DNA of 64,000 nucleotides from Macquaria australasica (GCA_005408345.1 SEMN01000178.1:434001-498000); one strand, 5' to 3'; shown: positions 11,420 to 23,765, counted from the stretch's first letter. Translations and numbers: made by a program. Notes: generated from the sequence alone by a model not told the origin.

Positions 11420-12924
11420 ATCAGAAGATGGTAGATATGCATTCACACTCTACTCCAGTGTTTTTTGCTATTGGTGAAGCACTGCCCCGTCAGTGTCTGC
11501 AACCAAGTTACTCTTCTTCCAGCATAATGTGAATCTTAAACCCAACTTCATAGAAAGAGGCCCATTTGGATAGGAGGGGGTGAAGAATCCCCATGATGAC
11601 CCCTCTCAATGGAATAAGGCTGCATTCCATGTCACCCCCCCAGCGCCAGCACCTCTACAACCTGCTGCATATCTCACATCAAACAGCAAAGCCGCCATGC
11701 AAACTTTTTTCGTGGACTGTCATGCAGGTTTTTATAGCTTAAACCCTTAAGTGATGAAAAGGGAGTTTGGAATTGTTTTTTTTTTTGTTGTTGTTTTTTT
11801 CATTTGGGGAATACATATGATGTTGAATGCATGTGTATATATAGATATATGAAGTAATGCTAGCTCAATCTACCTGCTGTGACAGATGCAAAATCAACAA
11901 AAGGCACACATCCAAAGGAACTAAAAAAAACAAACAAAAAAAGAATAAGTAATAATCTGCTATGCTGAATCACCAGTGACCATGTCTTACATGTGAAAGA
12001 AGAAAAGACAAGAAAAGTTTGTTCATGCAAAAACATACCTGCACAAACAAGTGCAGACCAAACTGTACTATTTTCACTGCTTTGTGTTTTGGTAAGTGAT
12101 GCTAGGTTTTTTTATTATTTCTCAGTGATGCAGTGTATGCATTTCGTCTTACCATTTTTGTATTTTAGGAAAAAGGTGGGACTTTGAGTTTGTGCCTCTG
12201 ACTGATGGCCATTCCAACTCTTTTAATCATTCTAAGTGTTTTATTTTCCCCCAACCTGTCAAAACTTTTTAAGAAAAGAGTATCAACTGTTGTGAAATAG
12301 CTTTTGTTTCCTGCTTGAAACATTTTTTGGGTGACATCGACGTTAAAGCTATTCACTTATTTTAGCCGGAAGTATTCTTGGTAGGGAACAAGTAGAAGAC
12401 GTTGTTGGAAATCATTTGCACCCATTTAAGAGTTAAGAGAGCGAATGAGTAGGAACAGTGTTGTGTGTGAGTGTATGTGTGTGTATCAAAGAAGATTAAA
12501 ATAGAAACCATTAAAAATGGTGCCATATAGTGCGACATGCCTAGAATTTTCGACCTACATCTCACAATAATCAATTTGTTCTTAGGTAGGTCTGAAGCAC
12601 TACATCATTAAATCACTGCTAACTGTGGACATGTTAGGAAAACATGATATTGTTAAACTCTATTTGTGAATAGCACTACTGAAGCAAGGCACTAATTCAA
12701 AACAGTTTGTAAAGATACCGGACCTTTTACATTGCTCGCTGTTTTACCTCAAGGTTCCAGGCTAACCCACCAGTATCATTGTTTCAGACATGCTTTTCTA
12801 TGTTGCCTCAGTCACCTCAGTTAAATAATCTGTTTTGTAAATGTTATTTTTGTGATTTTGGTTCTTGTTTTGTATTCTAAAGAAAGACCAAAAATAAAAA
12901 CGAATATAAGAATAATCTTTGCTC
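11420..12924 (+). other. fam168b: 3' UTR of fam168b
   Basis: The exon begins after a good acceptor (CTCTCTGCAG ending at 11419). It is noncoding, with T-rich runs near 11775 and short CA/TG repeats near 12460. AATAAA at 12893-12898 is the likely poly(A) signal, giving a 3' UTR of about 1.5 kb, long as for mammalian FAM168B. Confidence 0.65.
12893..12898 (+). terminator. fam168b: Poly(A) signal of fam168b
   Basis: Canonical AATAAA about 1.6 kb after the stop codon, preceded by T-rich sequence. Confidence 0.6.
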
Positions 12925-12981
12925 CCCTTATTATGTCATTTTGTACTTCTTGGCCCAGGACACACTACCTGTCACACAGTT

Positions 12982-13006
12982 TTATATATATATATATATA
13001 TATATT
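12982..13006. repeat. (TA)n microsatellite
   Basis: About eleven TA units in the fam168b-rbbp8 interval. Confidence 0.9.
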
Positions 13007-13149
13007 ACGCCTGACTGTTATACAGTGTTAAGAGCTTGACTATCACAAAATATTTGGCGTTGAGGAAAAGTTATCTTCACATGAGCAATTACACAACCTC
13101 ATTCTCCAAACTGTGTATAGTGTTAGGAAGAGATGGACTATGTAAGCAA

Positions 13150-14262
13150 TAAGTCTGTTTTACAGGTTAACCTGTAGCAGCGTGCAGCAGACGGACAGTT
13201 TGATTGACAGCCAGGGCAGCCAATTAAAATGTGAATGCTGTAATCCTGTGCGACTACAACGACAAACGTCCTCGGCACGTTACGTCTGTTTACTTGTGGA
13301 AAAACAAAAAAACGACTTTGACAGAATCGGCTTTAGGTGGCGTAAAAAGATGTAATCGTGCCGAAATTGCTCACTTTATTCATAGTTGTAATAGTAGTAG
13401 GTTGGTGTGAACAGGAGAGGGCGTCGAAGATTGTAGCTTAGCAATAAAAGAATACGAAGAAGACGTCCCGACATGCAATGCGGCGCGCGAATTTGGACTA
13501 AGCCAGAGCCAGAACCAGAACTTAATTATATGTCCGCCTGCAGTTTCTTCTCTTATAAACCTCGACGTGTGTCTTGGACTCGTTGGTGAGAGTGTTGTTC
13601 AGTTTCAAAGGCAGCAGCCTCGTCAGCGTCCGTGCCTGTAGTGTTACTTTGTTCAACGTTGAAGCCAGTGCAAGGTGGTTAAATGCGCATAGCGTTAGCA
13701 AAAGCTCCATTTACTTTCACTTTACAAGCAGAGAAATACAAAACATTCAGCGTCGTGTCGTGTAGCATATGTAACACTGGTATGAACGTGTTTTCAGTTT
13801 CAGAATATCTCTAAAATAAGTGTTTACTGTAACGAGCCTCCGAGCGGACAGTTGACGCTAGCTAGGTTAGGTGGCTGTGAGTTTTCCTATTTTCAGTTTC
13901 CTCTATATATTGTAGTTAACTTGGGGTTACAGTTCACGAGAGGCACAAACTGGGGATAAGTTACCGATAAAGGAAAGGCAACTGAAATGAAAAAGGATGT
14001 CACCGTTCATAGCCAAGCAAAACTACACTAACGTTGCATAACATAATAATACAAGAAAGGAAAAAGGGTGTGAAGGACATTGGCCAAAATATGCTGAATG
14101 TTCATTAGAAACAGTTGCAGCAGGATTGACTGAAAGCAGGCTGAATGTGTAGCATAATGTAACAGTATTTTACATTTGGAGACCAACATGTGCGTGAATG
14201 GAATCATAAATGAATATAGAAATATGTATAAAAACATGAACATTTTTCTGGTCCCCCCCCAG
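13150..14262 (+). promoter_or_regulatory. rbbp8: Likely promoter and 5' leader region of rbbp8
   Basis: No coding sequence was found. A CpG-containing patch around 13250-13680 (including GCGGCGCGCG near 13480) is the best promoter candidate. A pyrimidine tract and CAG acceptor at 14253-14262 precede the exon carrying the start codon, so at least one upstream noncoding exon is expected. I could not assign its donor. Confidence 0.4.
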
Positions 14263-14302
14263 GTAGTAGGGGGGCTGGCTGGGTTTTAGCAGTGAATGGA
14301 GG

Positions 14303-17300
14303 ATGAGCGGCTCAGGACAGAGCAGCAGCGAGACACCCAAACCGGCTGACCTCTTTGAAGATTTATGGAAGCAGCTCAGAGGGTGCCACCAGAATACACT
14401 TCAAGGTAACTGACCCATGATGTAGACATGAAGTGGATTTCCTTAATGGTTCATGTAGGTTCTACTGAAGTCAGGTACTAAAATGCAATCTATTGCATTG
14501 TGTTTCACACTCTTCAACATTACATTTGTTGCTGTTTTTAGAACTGGAGGAAAAAGTGAACAAGCTGAAAAAGGCACGCTGTTTGTGAGTATATTGTGTC
14601 ACTACCTTTTTAAATATAATAATGATGATGATGATAACGTGAGTATTTTTAGCTTTAGAAAATGATTCTTGAATGTTTAAGTGTAGTTTTGTCTCCATTA
14701 GCTATCTGTCATTGCATTTGTTTTCTACAGAGATGCTCAGAGACTTGAGGTGTTTCACGTTCGCAACCAGCAGCTGAAGGAGCAAAACAAAACCCTGCAG
14801 GATGCCATCAGTCTCCTGGAGGAAAGGTAACTTCCTCCACAACAACAAGTTTAACTTTGTTGGAAGCAATGTGTTCCAAAGACCAGCAACCAATGTTCAC
14901 TGTTTCCAGGCTCCGTGCAGGAGAGTGTGATCGATGTGCCATCTTAGGGGAGAACCTGAAAGATAACGAGGTCCAGAATCTGCGCCTCGTAGCCAAACTG
15001 CGTGAGTTTACACATTGTTCTTATTATTCCACTGACAGACAGAGCACGCGGGGAGGTGTGTGTATTATTATTATTATTGTATATTATGTGTCTATATTGA
15101 CTATACCAGTGTACCACAAGATATGGCTACTGGCATATTGAAGAGCATAATGTTATTAGTTGTGATGTAGCATGTGTGAAACACTGTTGCGTGTTTGTTC
15201 CCCAGAGAATGAAAGAAACAGCCTCACCGATGAAAACAGAAAACTACATGCTGAGCTGCAAAAGCTAGAGATGTCTCGGTAAGCTCTTTAGTGTGTTCCA
15301 GTCATGTTTTGTCAACATGTTCTCTATGTTCACATTGTAAAATTGAAAAACCTGGAATTTTCTGTATTTTATCTGCAGTTTTTCTGTAAAAGCTGCAACT
15401 ACAAGTGCTGTAGGCCTTGCGGACAGAACATACACCATAGGGGTTTCACTTCTTCACTGACTTCGAGTCAGGTTTCAGGTGTCCTCGTGCATCTCTATGG
15501 GAGGACAGATTTATGGCTCCCAGTTTAGTAACTTTTTAAGCTGTGGTGTTCTGCACAGGAATAAGCATTTACAGTCAAGTTTCACTTCCCAGTTAAGCAG
15601 TGCAGGTGTTGTTTTTTTCTCAGCTCAGAGCCCCAGCAGGCCTCATCCCCAGAACAAGAAGAAGGCATCATCCCAGACTCGCCGATCCTGCCAAGCTCGC
15701 TGCCTGTGGCAAACAAACTGAAGAAACGTAGAAACATCGTCAAAATTAAGCACGTTCGCTATGCAGAGATGCCTCTACCACAATCCAACAATTCACTCTT
15801 CAGCGGTCAGTCTGCTTTAAAGTAACTTTCAGACTCTTTGATGCCCATTTCTATTATCTGAATCACCTGGCTGAACTTGGCACCAAGTCTTCTAACTTGT
15901 GTTGTTTTTTTAAAGAACTGAATAAGGAGCCTGTTGACGCTATAAAGAATCCTGGAAGAGCAGAGGTGCTTGTGCCCAACACATGTGAATTGGATACATC
16001 CCAAATCTCAAGTATGACTTCATCCACTGTACTCTATTATATCATCATTATTAATGAATGAGGAAATGTAAAAAGAGGAAGACTACTCTCTGACGAGATT
16101 GCCCACAAACATTATCCCTGCACCATCTAATCTGTAGCGTTTCATTAACTCACTGTCTTTCAGCGTTTGGAGAATATTTCTCCTACCTCTTTGTCTTTTC
16201 TCCATTTTCTCCTCTGCTTAAAAGTCCTCCTCCCTACTCCTAACAGTTTTTTACCTTAGGAGCTCTCTTAAGGGCTAAGATGCTTTGTAAATAACTTTTA
16301 TCTTTACCAGGATCTAGTCTTAACTGTAAGGGGAAATTCTTAGAAAACATCATTATTCTAAGAATTTTTCTTAGAGTTTTGTCACTAGGAGCAACTCTTT
16401 GTACTAGGAAGCTTTATGAATACGACCCCTGGTTTCTAAGAGAACAGGAATTGGAGGAAACCATATTTACAGTGGGGCAAAAAAGTATTTAGTCAGCCAT
16501 CAATTGTGCATGTTCTCCCACTTAAGAAGATGAGAGAGGCCTGTAATTTTAATCATAGGTACACTTCAACTATGAGAGACAGAATGGGGGGAAAGAATCC
16601 AGGAAATCACATTGTAGGATTTTTAATGAATTAATTGGTAAATTCCTCGGTAAAATAAGTATTTGGTCACCTACAAACAAGCAAGATTTCTGGCTCTCAC
16701 AGACCTGTAACTTCTTCTTTAAGAGGTTCCTCTGTCCTCCACTCGTTACCTGTATTAATGGCAACTGTTTGAACTCGTTATCAGTATAAAAGATACCTGT
16801 CCACAACCTCAAACAGTCAGACTCCAAACTCCACTATGGCCAAGACCAAAGAGCTGTCAAAGGACACCAGAAACAAAACTGTAGACCTGCACCAGGCTGG
16901 GAAGACTGAAACAGCAATAGGTAAGCAGCTTGGTGTGAAGAAATCAACTGTGGGAGCAATTATTAGAAAATGGAAGACATACAAGACCACTGATCATCTC
17001 CCTCGATCTGGGGCTCCACGCAAGATCTCACCCTGTGGGGTCAAAATGATCACGAGAATGGTGAGCAAAAATCCCAGAACCACACGGGGGGACCTAGTGA
17101 ATGACCTGCAGAGAGCTGGGACCAAAGTAACAAAGGCTACCATCAGTAACACACTACGCCGCCAGGGACTCAAATCCTGCAGTGCCAGACGTGTCCCCCT
17201 GCTTAAGCCAGTACATGTCCAGGCCCGTCTGAAGTTTGCTAGAGAGCATTTGGATGATCCAGAAGAGGATTGGGAGAATGTCATATGGTCAGATGAAACC

Positions 17301-20300
17301 AAAATAGAACTTTTTGGTAAAAACTCAACTTGTCGTGTTTGGAGGAGAAAGAATGCTGAGTTGCATCCAAAGAACACCATACCTACTGTGAAGCATGGGG
17401 GTGGAAACATCATGCTTTGGGGCTGTTTTTCTGCAAAGGGACCAGGACGACTGATCCGTGTAAAGGAAAGAATGAATGGGGCCATGTATCGTGAGATTTT
17501 GAGTGAAAACCTCCTTCCATCAGCAAGGGCATTGAAGATGAAACGTGGCTGGGTCTTTCAGCATGACAATGATCCCAAACGCACCGCCCGGGCAACGAAG
17601 GAGTGGCTTCGTAAGAAGCATTTCAAGGTCCTGGAGTGGCCTAGCCAGTCTCCAGATCTCAACCCCATAGAAAATCTTTGGAGGGAGTTGAAAGTCCGTG
17701 TTGCCCAGCGACAGCCCCAAAACATCACTGCTCTAGAGGAGATCTGCATGGAGGAATGGGCCAAAATACCAGCAACAGTGTGTGAAAACCTTGTGAAGAC
17801 TTACAGAAAACGTTTGACCTCTGTCATTGCCAACAAAGGGTATATAACAAAGTATTGAGATGAACTTTTGTTATTGACCAAATACTTATTTTCCACCATA
17901 ATTTGCAAATAAATTCTTTAAAAATCAGACAATGTGATTTTCTGGATTTTTTTTTCTCATTTTGTCTCTCATAGTTGAGGTATACCTATGATGAAAATTA
18001 CAGGCCTCTCATATTTTTAAGTGGGAGAACTTGCACAATTGGTGGCTGACTAAATACTTTTTTGCCCCACTGTATATCCTTCCATTAGACTAGACACTGG
18101 GCAACATTTATCTACACAAACACAGCCATCATATCAGCCGAATTTACAGGTTGGGAAAGAGAGGCGTTGTTGTGAATTCACCCCATAGCCTCCAGAGGAC
18201 TGATGAATGAAAACTCCCAGGTATAATACAAACATGCATAGTAATCCATCCCTATTCTTTCACTTGATACGAAGCATCAGAGACTGGCAGGGATGGTAGA
18301 CATGATGATACTTTTTGCTGTTTTTTCTTAGTCTTGTCTGACAGGATTTCTGGGTATTGAAGTTTTAAAAGGAGCGCTGCAAACTTTCAGTTGCCGTTTG
18401 TGTGCAAAGTTGCTGATCGTGATTGTGAGATCTGTAAAGGTGTAACTGTTGGGTCTCATTTCAGATGATGTGGATGTAAATATGGAAGAAGCGATAGCAG
18501 AAACCTGTGGCCTTGAACTTCTTTACAAGCCTCACATGGTAGGTAGGCTTCAAACAGGTGTAAAGTCATCAGAGAGACAATGAACATTTGTACCTGCACA
18601 CAAGATTGGCCCAAAGGATTGAACCTATATGCACCTTCAGCACTTTTAGCCTGTGTCCATATAGCCTTTTTCAGAGCGCTCCACCTGTTTTTGTGTGGCC
18701 GCTCCGAACGCTTCTAGTTGAAAATGTCTGTCTTTTCAGAAAGGCGCTGGTGTCATCTCGTTGCTTCTTTTCAGGCAACCAATCATATATTAAATGGGGA
18801 AGGACAGATTGAGCGGTGACAGCAGGGACATCACCATTAATAAGCTCATCCATATAAAGAATGAGGAAGAAGTGTCCTCCAGTTGGTGCTCATGGTGAAA
18901 AAACAATGTCAAACAAATAGACAGACAATGACGGTTAGAGTGGTGATATGTTGTCACAGAAACAAAACCCACATGCAGCGTTTTTTCTCTCTCACTGCAC
19001 TTCATCCCAGCGCTTTTCTGCCAGAGAAAAATGTGTGGACACGGGCCCTTATACACAAAGTGAGCAGTTTAGAAACATCCTGAAAATATTTCTCATCTTT
19101 CACATCTATTGCCATATTTATTTGTTTTGCAGAAAATCCACTGTGTGGACTGAATAATTCAAATCTTAGCACAGGTATTCGAACTCATTTAGCTCTCTAG
19201 ATTGTGTCTGTAACTTCATTCCATGTTGTCGTTTGTCAGAAAACTGCAGACCAGCAAAGCAGCTCAGAATCTCCCTGGAAGTATGACGTTCGTTTAAAGT
19301 AAGGATGACAACAGTTGAGACATATTCGTCTGCTGACTATCGTGGCTGTTTCATGAGACACAAATGTACAAATTCCATATGACGTATAATTTAAGAATTA
19401 AGTCATTTTGTGTAGAATTTGAAAAATTCAGACTTGACCGAATTTGGCTTGTCAAAAAGGTTTATTCATTCTAAGTAACATAAGAGTACGGTCTAAACCT
19501 GCTCTATATATAACTTCTGTTATGATTTGGTGCTATATAAATAAAACTGAATTGAACTGAAAAAAAAGACACTGTGGCAGACAGCAATGCATGCTAACCC
19601 CCATGAGTTGTCTTAAAGTAACACATGCACTGCACCAGTTCTGACTGGGATGGGATTTTTTCTTTGCTCTGCTAACTACAGTACAGTACCAACGTGTTTT
19701 TAAGGCTTTACTTGAATTTCTCTCATTTAACTGTTTCCTGATTATTCTGACTGCATTTTGTTCTTTATCCATGCAAGCAAAAAGCACTCCAAAAGCACAA
19801 CTATCTTTCTTTCTCTGCCTTAAGGTCTTACTGCGCCTCCCTTTCATCCACGCTGTTACACAGTCCAGACTCAGCCACAGAAAGGTCCCCGTCACTTCTC
19901 CCACGCGTCAAACGGTTTTCAGAGAGTGGCTCCAATAATACAGCAAAACGGAAGAAGGAGGAAAGTGAGCCGGAGGTGCAAGAGGAGGACAAACAAGGAA
20001 TCCAGCGAGAGGGGGGCCAACAGAGGGAAGGCAAACACATTCAGCCCGAACTGATCAAACCAACCATCACACCTTCAAGCAATCAAACCAAGAAGGAGCC
20101 ATTGGACAGCAAGGTTAGAGATTTGTCCCAAACAGTTTGTATGAATGTGTGTGTTGGGGAAAGCAGCGTGTCTGAAGATGACGAGATAAGATGAATCGCA
20201 GCACTATTTTCAGACCAAACCTAGTGTCCTAGCTACCATACTTTGATCCACCAATGTTTTTTATTTTATTTCAGCTGTTAACAAATAAGTTAAAAAAGCA

Positions 20301-23300
20301 ATATAAGTAGGACAGAATAATTCCTGAAACTGCCCGATCCGTACTGGAAACCTGATTTGTTCTAAGCATGTGCGAAAATGCGGCTACTTCCTGTCGGAAG
20401 TATGTTGAAGCAATTTACTGCAGTTTCTGGGATTTAAATAAAATAATTTCTTTTGTTTTACTAGTTATGAATAGAATTTTTCTTATTAAATGAATACATT
20501 TTTTCCTGTTTTGGTAAAGATTGTCTAATGTCTGGAGCTAAATCTGTCATTTATTAACAAAAAAAGCTGGTAAATGCTTGCATTGCTTGAAGAAAGTAAT
20601 TGTTAAATTCATTCAATTATGAAAAATTAAATCTATATTATATATTTAATATGATACATTTTAACTCGAGATACTTTTTTAAAAATCAAATTTAAGTGGA
20701 CCACTAGATTTTGATAGTATTGTAAAAGTCAGACTAAACGTATTTTATCTATGTATTTCTAAAAATATGTTCCACTTATCAACAGAAAGTGTGACTTCAG
20801 TTGAAGCTTTCCTTAACACATTTCTGCATTTAAGAAGAAAAAAAAAAAGTGGTGACAGGAAGCAGCTGCATTTTAGCACACGCACAGAACAAAGCGGGTT
20901 TTTGGTATGTATGGGGCAATTCCTCCATATGGTTTCAAAATGTCATGCGATTCCTTTAACATTTAACAGTTTCAGTCAGCACTAAATGAGACTTCCAACC
21001 AAAGGCCGAATGGTTCCTGTATTAGTGCTGCTTTCAAGAAGCCAAATGTTAAAGGAGAAGCAAACAAGGACGGTGTGCGGAAGAAAGGAAAAATGCTGCA
21101 GGATCTGAATGCCTCACATCACCAACCTGAAGGAGAACATGGTGAGTTTTCTGTCCTGTTGCTGGCAGTATGTTGTCTGATAGCTTTTGCAATGCATATC
21201 ATTTGAAGGATAGTTCTTTCTTTCTGATTGTAGGCTGAATGTTATACAATTTTAAGCACAAGTTGAATTTAATGTGGCTACACTAACTCTGCTCTCCCAG
21301 CTGAAAGGAAGCAGCAAGTGGAGCCCATGTGGAGCATTGACCCTGCGCTCGCCCTGTCCATGTGTGACAGCGAGTGGAGAGGAGACGAGGTACAGTCACA
21401 TGACCTGATGCACAGCAACAGTCCCTGGCTTCCTGTGCCTGTCAGAAGTGTTCATTCAACTTGATCATTTTTGAGCTTGTAGTATCATTGAACAAATATC
21501 GTTCTACCTGTGACCACTGTTTCTGGAGCTGCAACGATTAGTCAATCGAAAGAAAATTAATTGCTATTTTGTGATAATCGATTAATCGTTTCAGTCATTT
21601 TTCAAGCACAAATGTCAAACATTTGCTGCTTCCAGCTTATTAAATGTGAGGATTTGCTGCTTTTCTTTGTCATTTATGACAGTAAATGGAGAGTCTTTGG
21701 ATTTTGGACTCTTGGTCGGACAATAGAACCATCACTTTGGGCTCTGTGAAATTGTGAAGAGCATTCTTCACACATTTTTGACATTTTATAGACTAAACAA
21801 TTAATCGTGAAAATAATTGGCAGATTAATTGATAATGAAAATAGTCGTTAGTTGTTTCTGTTTGCTAATGTCATTTTTATGAGTGACAAATCATGATTTG
21901 TTAGACTACTTATAAACATGACTGTACATGAAAAGACAGGAAATAGGAAATCTGTGTTCTGGATGAGTGATTATCTTGTCGCTGATGTTCATTTAGATAT
22001 ACTCATCTAGATATATTGGGTGGATGGAGTCTCTTACACCTGACTTTTATCTTTTACCAAAAGGAAAAACAGTGCCATGGAGAGTTGGTAGATACCGACT
22101 GCACCTGGGTCAGTCACAGCCTACTTCAATGTCGGGGAGAAAATTCCCAGGACAGAAGGGACAGTGTGTCTGGTGAATATAAACCACAGCTTGTAGAATA
22201 ATTAAAACACAAGCTGATCAGTCTTATCTGCAACAATAGACAGCAGTTTTTGGAAAATATGTCAGATGTGCTGTGATAAACTGATAACCGTTTTATCTGT
22301 CTGCTTTACAAGGACTAGGCAAGAAGGCAAATGACAGTTTGGATATGATGTTTGACACAACTGCTTACGGGGAGTACAAGTCTTACAACGGTTCACACTC
22401 AGGCCAGAGCCAACCCTGTGGTGGTGGTGGTGGTGGTGGTGATGATGACGACGACGACGAAGAGGAGGAGGACGATGATGGTAGGCTTTTAGATTTGTTT
22501 GTTTGAAATGTTTGTCATTGTGTAATTTGACCAGTATTTCTGTTTGACATTGGATGTAAGTTCTTAAATTAAACTCATGTTCATGTCTTTGTTTTAAAAT
22601 TTAAATCAGAACAAGATCTTCCTGAAAACACTCAAAGTAAGGAGCACAAAGCACGGTAAGAAACTCCATCAGCCCCGCAGTCAGTACGGCTCTGATTGCA
22701 TTTTTGTGGATCATCAGTGTTGTCGTCTTTTTGGGTATTTTATGCAAAATAAAATGTGCAGACGGAAAAATAAAAAGCATACTACTACTTAAACAACTCA
22801 CATTTTCTGCCCCAAAAGATGTGTTTGGATGATCAGGTGGAATAGTTTCTTCTCATCAACTATAACATCGATAGATTCAAGTCAATATCCCACAGTCTAC
22901 ATTTTCTCTTTTTGGATTAGACACCCAGCATTTGCACATGTGGCTGTGATACGCAAGAAAGACGAGAGGAGGAAACTGAAGGGCACTACCTGCAAGGAAT
23001 GTGAAGTTGTGAGTATTTTTGATCCTAAAGCTGAGAACAAGTGAAATGTTTCAACCTGATCCTATTTTAAGGATTTTTATTTCTAACAGTATTACGCCCA
23101 TCTCCCAGAGGAAGAAAAACAGAAAAAGTTGTCTGCGTGCTCGAGGCACCGCTTTCTGTACATTCCTCCTTGTACTCCCGAAAACTTCTGGGAAGTTGGA
23201 TTCCCATCAACTCAAACATGCATCGAAAGAGGTGATTCAATCATTTTTTACTTTTTAGTTAAACCATGATGGTAAAACATTAGCACAACATTTTAAACCA

Positions 23301-23504
23301 TTTCCCCACATAGATCAATAAACTGTCATTCTTACAATGTCTTCGGTCATCCCATAATGACATGAAAATTACATATAGATGGAAGTCTTACACTGAGATT
23401 TAATTCTCCTTGTAGGTTATATTAAGGAAGAGAAGAACCCACAGGTACGTTCTCGGAGAAGACAACCGTTCAATGCTTTATTCTCCCCAAAGCAGGACTG
23501 CTAA
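14303..23504 (+). CDS. rbbp8: CtIP, DNA-end resection factor
   Basis: Eighteen coding exons: 14303-14405, 14542-14584, 14731-14826, 14910-15001, 15206-15278, 15624-15805, 15916-16011, 18465-18538, 19240-19298, 19825-20113, 20970-21141, 21301-21389, 22064-22172, 22313-22480, 22610-22655, 22921-23008, 23090-23231 and 23416-23504. Total 2010 nt, 669 aa (human 897), one open frame. Residues about 15-135 are the N-terminal coiled-coil/tetramerisation region (FEDLWKQLRGCHQNTLQ), with the CDRC zinc-binding pair. The C-terminal Sae2-like domain (from about 565) is strongly conserved: FAHVAVIRKKDERRKL, CKECEVYYAHLPEE, CSRHRFLYIPP, the CDK-site context TPENFWEVGF, and RRQPFNALFSPK. CtIP activates the MRE11-RAD50-NBS1 nuclease in the nucleus to start homologous recombination. 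The middle is shorter than in mammals, with no recognisable SPVF BRCA1-binding site and only PLDSK where mammals have the CtBP motif PLDLS. Confidence 0.95.
16470..18072 (+). mobile_element. Tc1/mariner transposon, full length
   Basis: The element is 1603 bp with a TA target duplication (16468-16469 and 18073-18074). Its termini CAGTGGGGCAAAAAAGTATT are perfectly inverted over at least 20 bp. Similarity between the ends continues for about 200 bp. Each arm has an outer repeat (AAGTATTTAGTCAGCC) and an inner repeat (AATAAGTATTTGGTCA, near 16664 and inverted near 17883), the IR/DR layout of fish Tc1 elements. It sits in rbbp8 intron 7, in the same orientation as the gene, and carries one uninterrupted transposase. 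Confidence 0.95.
16836..17858 (+). CDS. Tc1-family transposase, 340 aa, uninterrupted
   Basis: The protein has the usual family length. Two helix-turn-helix units form the paired-like DNA-binding region (about residues 1-110: TETAIGKQLGVKKSTVG and RGDLVNDLQRAGTKVTKATI), separated by an RSGAPRK basic linker. The DD34E triad is visible: D153 in WSDETKIELF, D244 in FQHDNDPK, and E279 in LNPIENLW, 34 residues after D244. The glycine-rich GGGNIMLWGCFSAKG box is present. There is no stop or frameshift. One oddity is R249 where the family normally has His (DNDPKR instead of DNDPKH), one transition away and possibly harmful to activity. It catalyses cut-and-paste transposition into TA sites. The ATG is preceded by a TATAAAAG-like sequence at about 16785. 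Confidence 0.95.
   Translation: MAKTKELSKDTRNKTVDLHQAGKTETAIGKQLGVKKSTVGAIIRKWKTYKTTDHLPRSGAPRKISPCGVKMITRMVSKNPRTTRGDLVNDLQRAGTKVTKATISNTLRRQGLKSCSARRVPLLKPVHVQARLKFAREHLDDPEEDWENVIWSDETKIELFGKNSTCRVWRRKNAELHPKNTIPTVKHGGGNIMLWGCFSAKGPGRLIRVKERMNGAMYREILSENLLPSARALKMKRGWVFQHDNDPKRTARATKEWLRKKHFKVLEWPSQSPDLNPIENLWRELKVRVAQRQPQNITALEEICMEEWAKIPATVCENLVKTYRKRLTSVIANKGYITKY
19487..19562 (+). mobile_element. L2 LINE 3'-end fragment
   Basis: The segment matches the end of the L2 copies: CTAAACCTGCTCTATAT, TTATGATTTGGTGC, then TATATAAATAAAACTGAATTG. Only the last ~75 bp is present, as for a severely 5'-truncated insertion in rbbp8 intron 9. Confidence 0.75.
21526..21855. mobile_element. MITE with CAACGATTAGT / ACTAACGACTA ends
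   Basis: The left end GAGCTGCAACGATTAGTC is followed by AATCGATTAATCG. The right end contains AACAATTAATCG, then AATAGTCGTTAGTTG, an imperfect inversion of the left. About 330 bp in rbbp8 intron 12. This type is widespread in teleost genomes. A decayed relative is at 29400-29885. Confidence 0.55.
22420..22480 (+). repeat. rbbp8: Coding trinucleotide tract in rbbp8 exon 14
   Basis: Seven GGT codons are followed by a run of GAT/GAC/GAA/GAG codons, coding Gly7 and then 13 acidic residues. It lies between the YGEYKSY region and the Sae2-like domain. The pure GGT run behaves as a coding microsatellite and is a likely length polymorphism. Confidence 0.9.
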
Positions 23505-23765
23505 AAATGTGTTTCTCTTTGCAGAATAGTTTGAATTGTCCCATTTCCAGAAACAATTTTACAGTATATGAAGAACAGACTTGACACTGCGTTAAAATTG
23601 CACTGGGAGCACAATGAAGCTGTTTTATACAATGGACTTGTTAAAAATGTTGACCGCTTGTGCCATTTTTGTTGTTTCAGTTTTAAGTCTATAATTCCTA
23701 TGTAAAGACTGTCTGTGGGTAGTTTGTTTTTGTAGATAGTGAGTATGCTTGGATGACTTTGGGTA

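Noticed and set aside
16994..17764. Antisense open frames over the Tc1 transposase (up to 163 codons)
   Set aside because: They are shadows of the transposase reading frame and match no family.
19825..19940. Reading rbbp8 exon 10 in the frame VLLRLPFIHAVTQSRL
   Set aside because: That frame stops within the exon. The alternative frame gives the CtIP-like AKRKKEESEPEV segment and joins exons 9 and 11 in phase.
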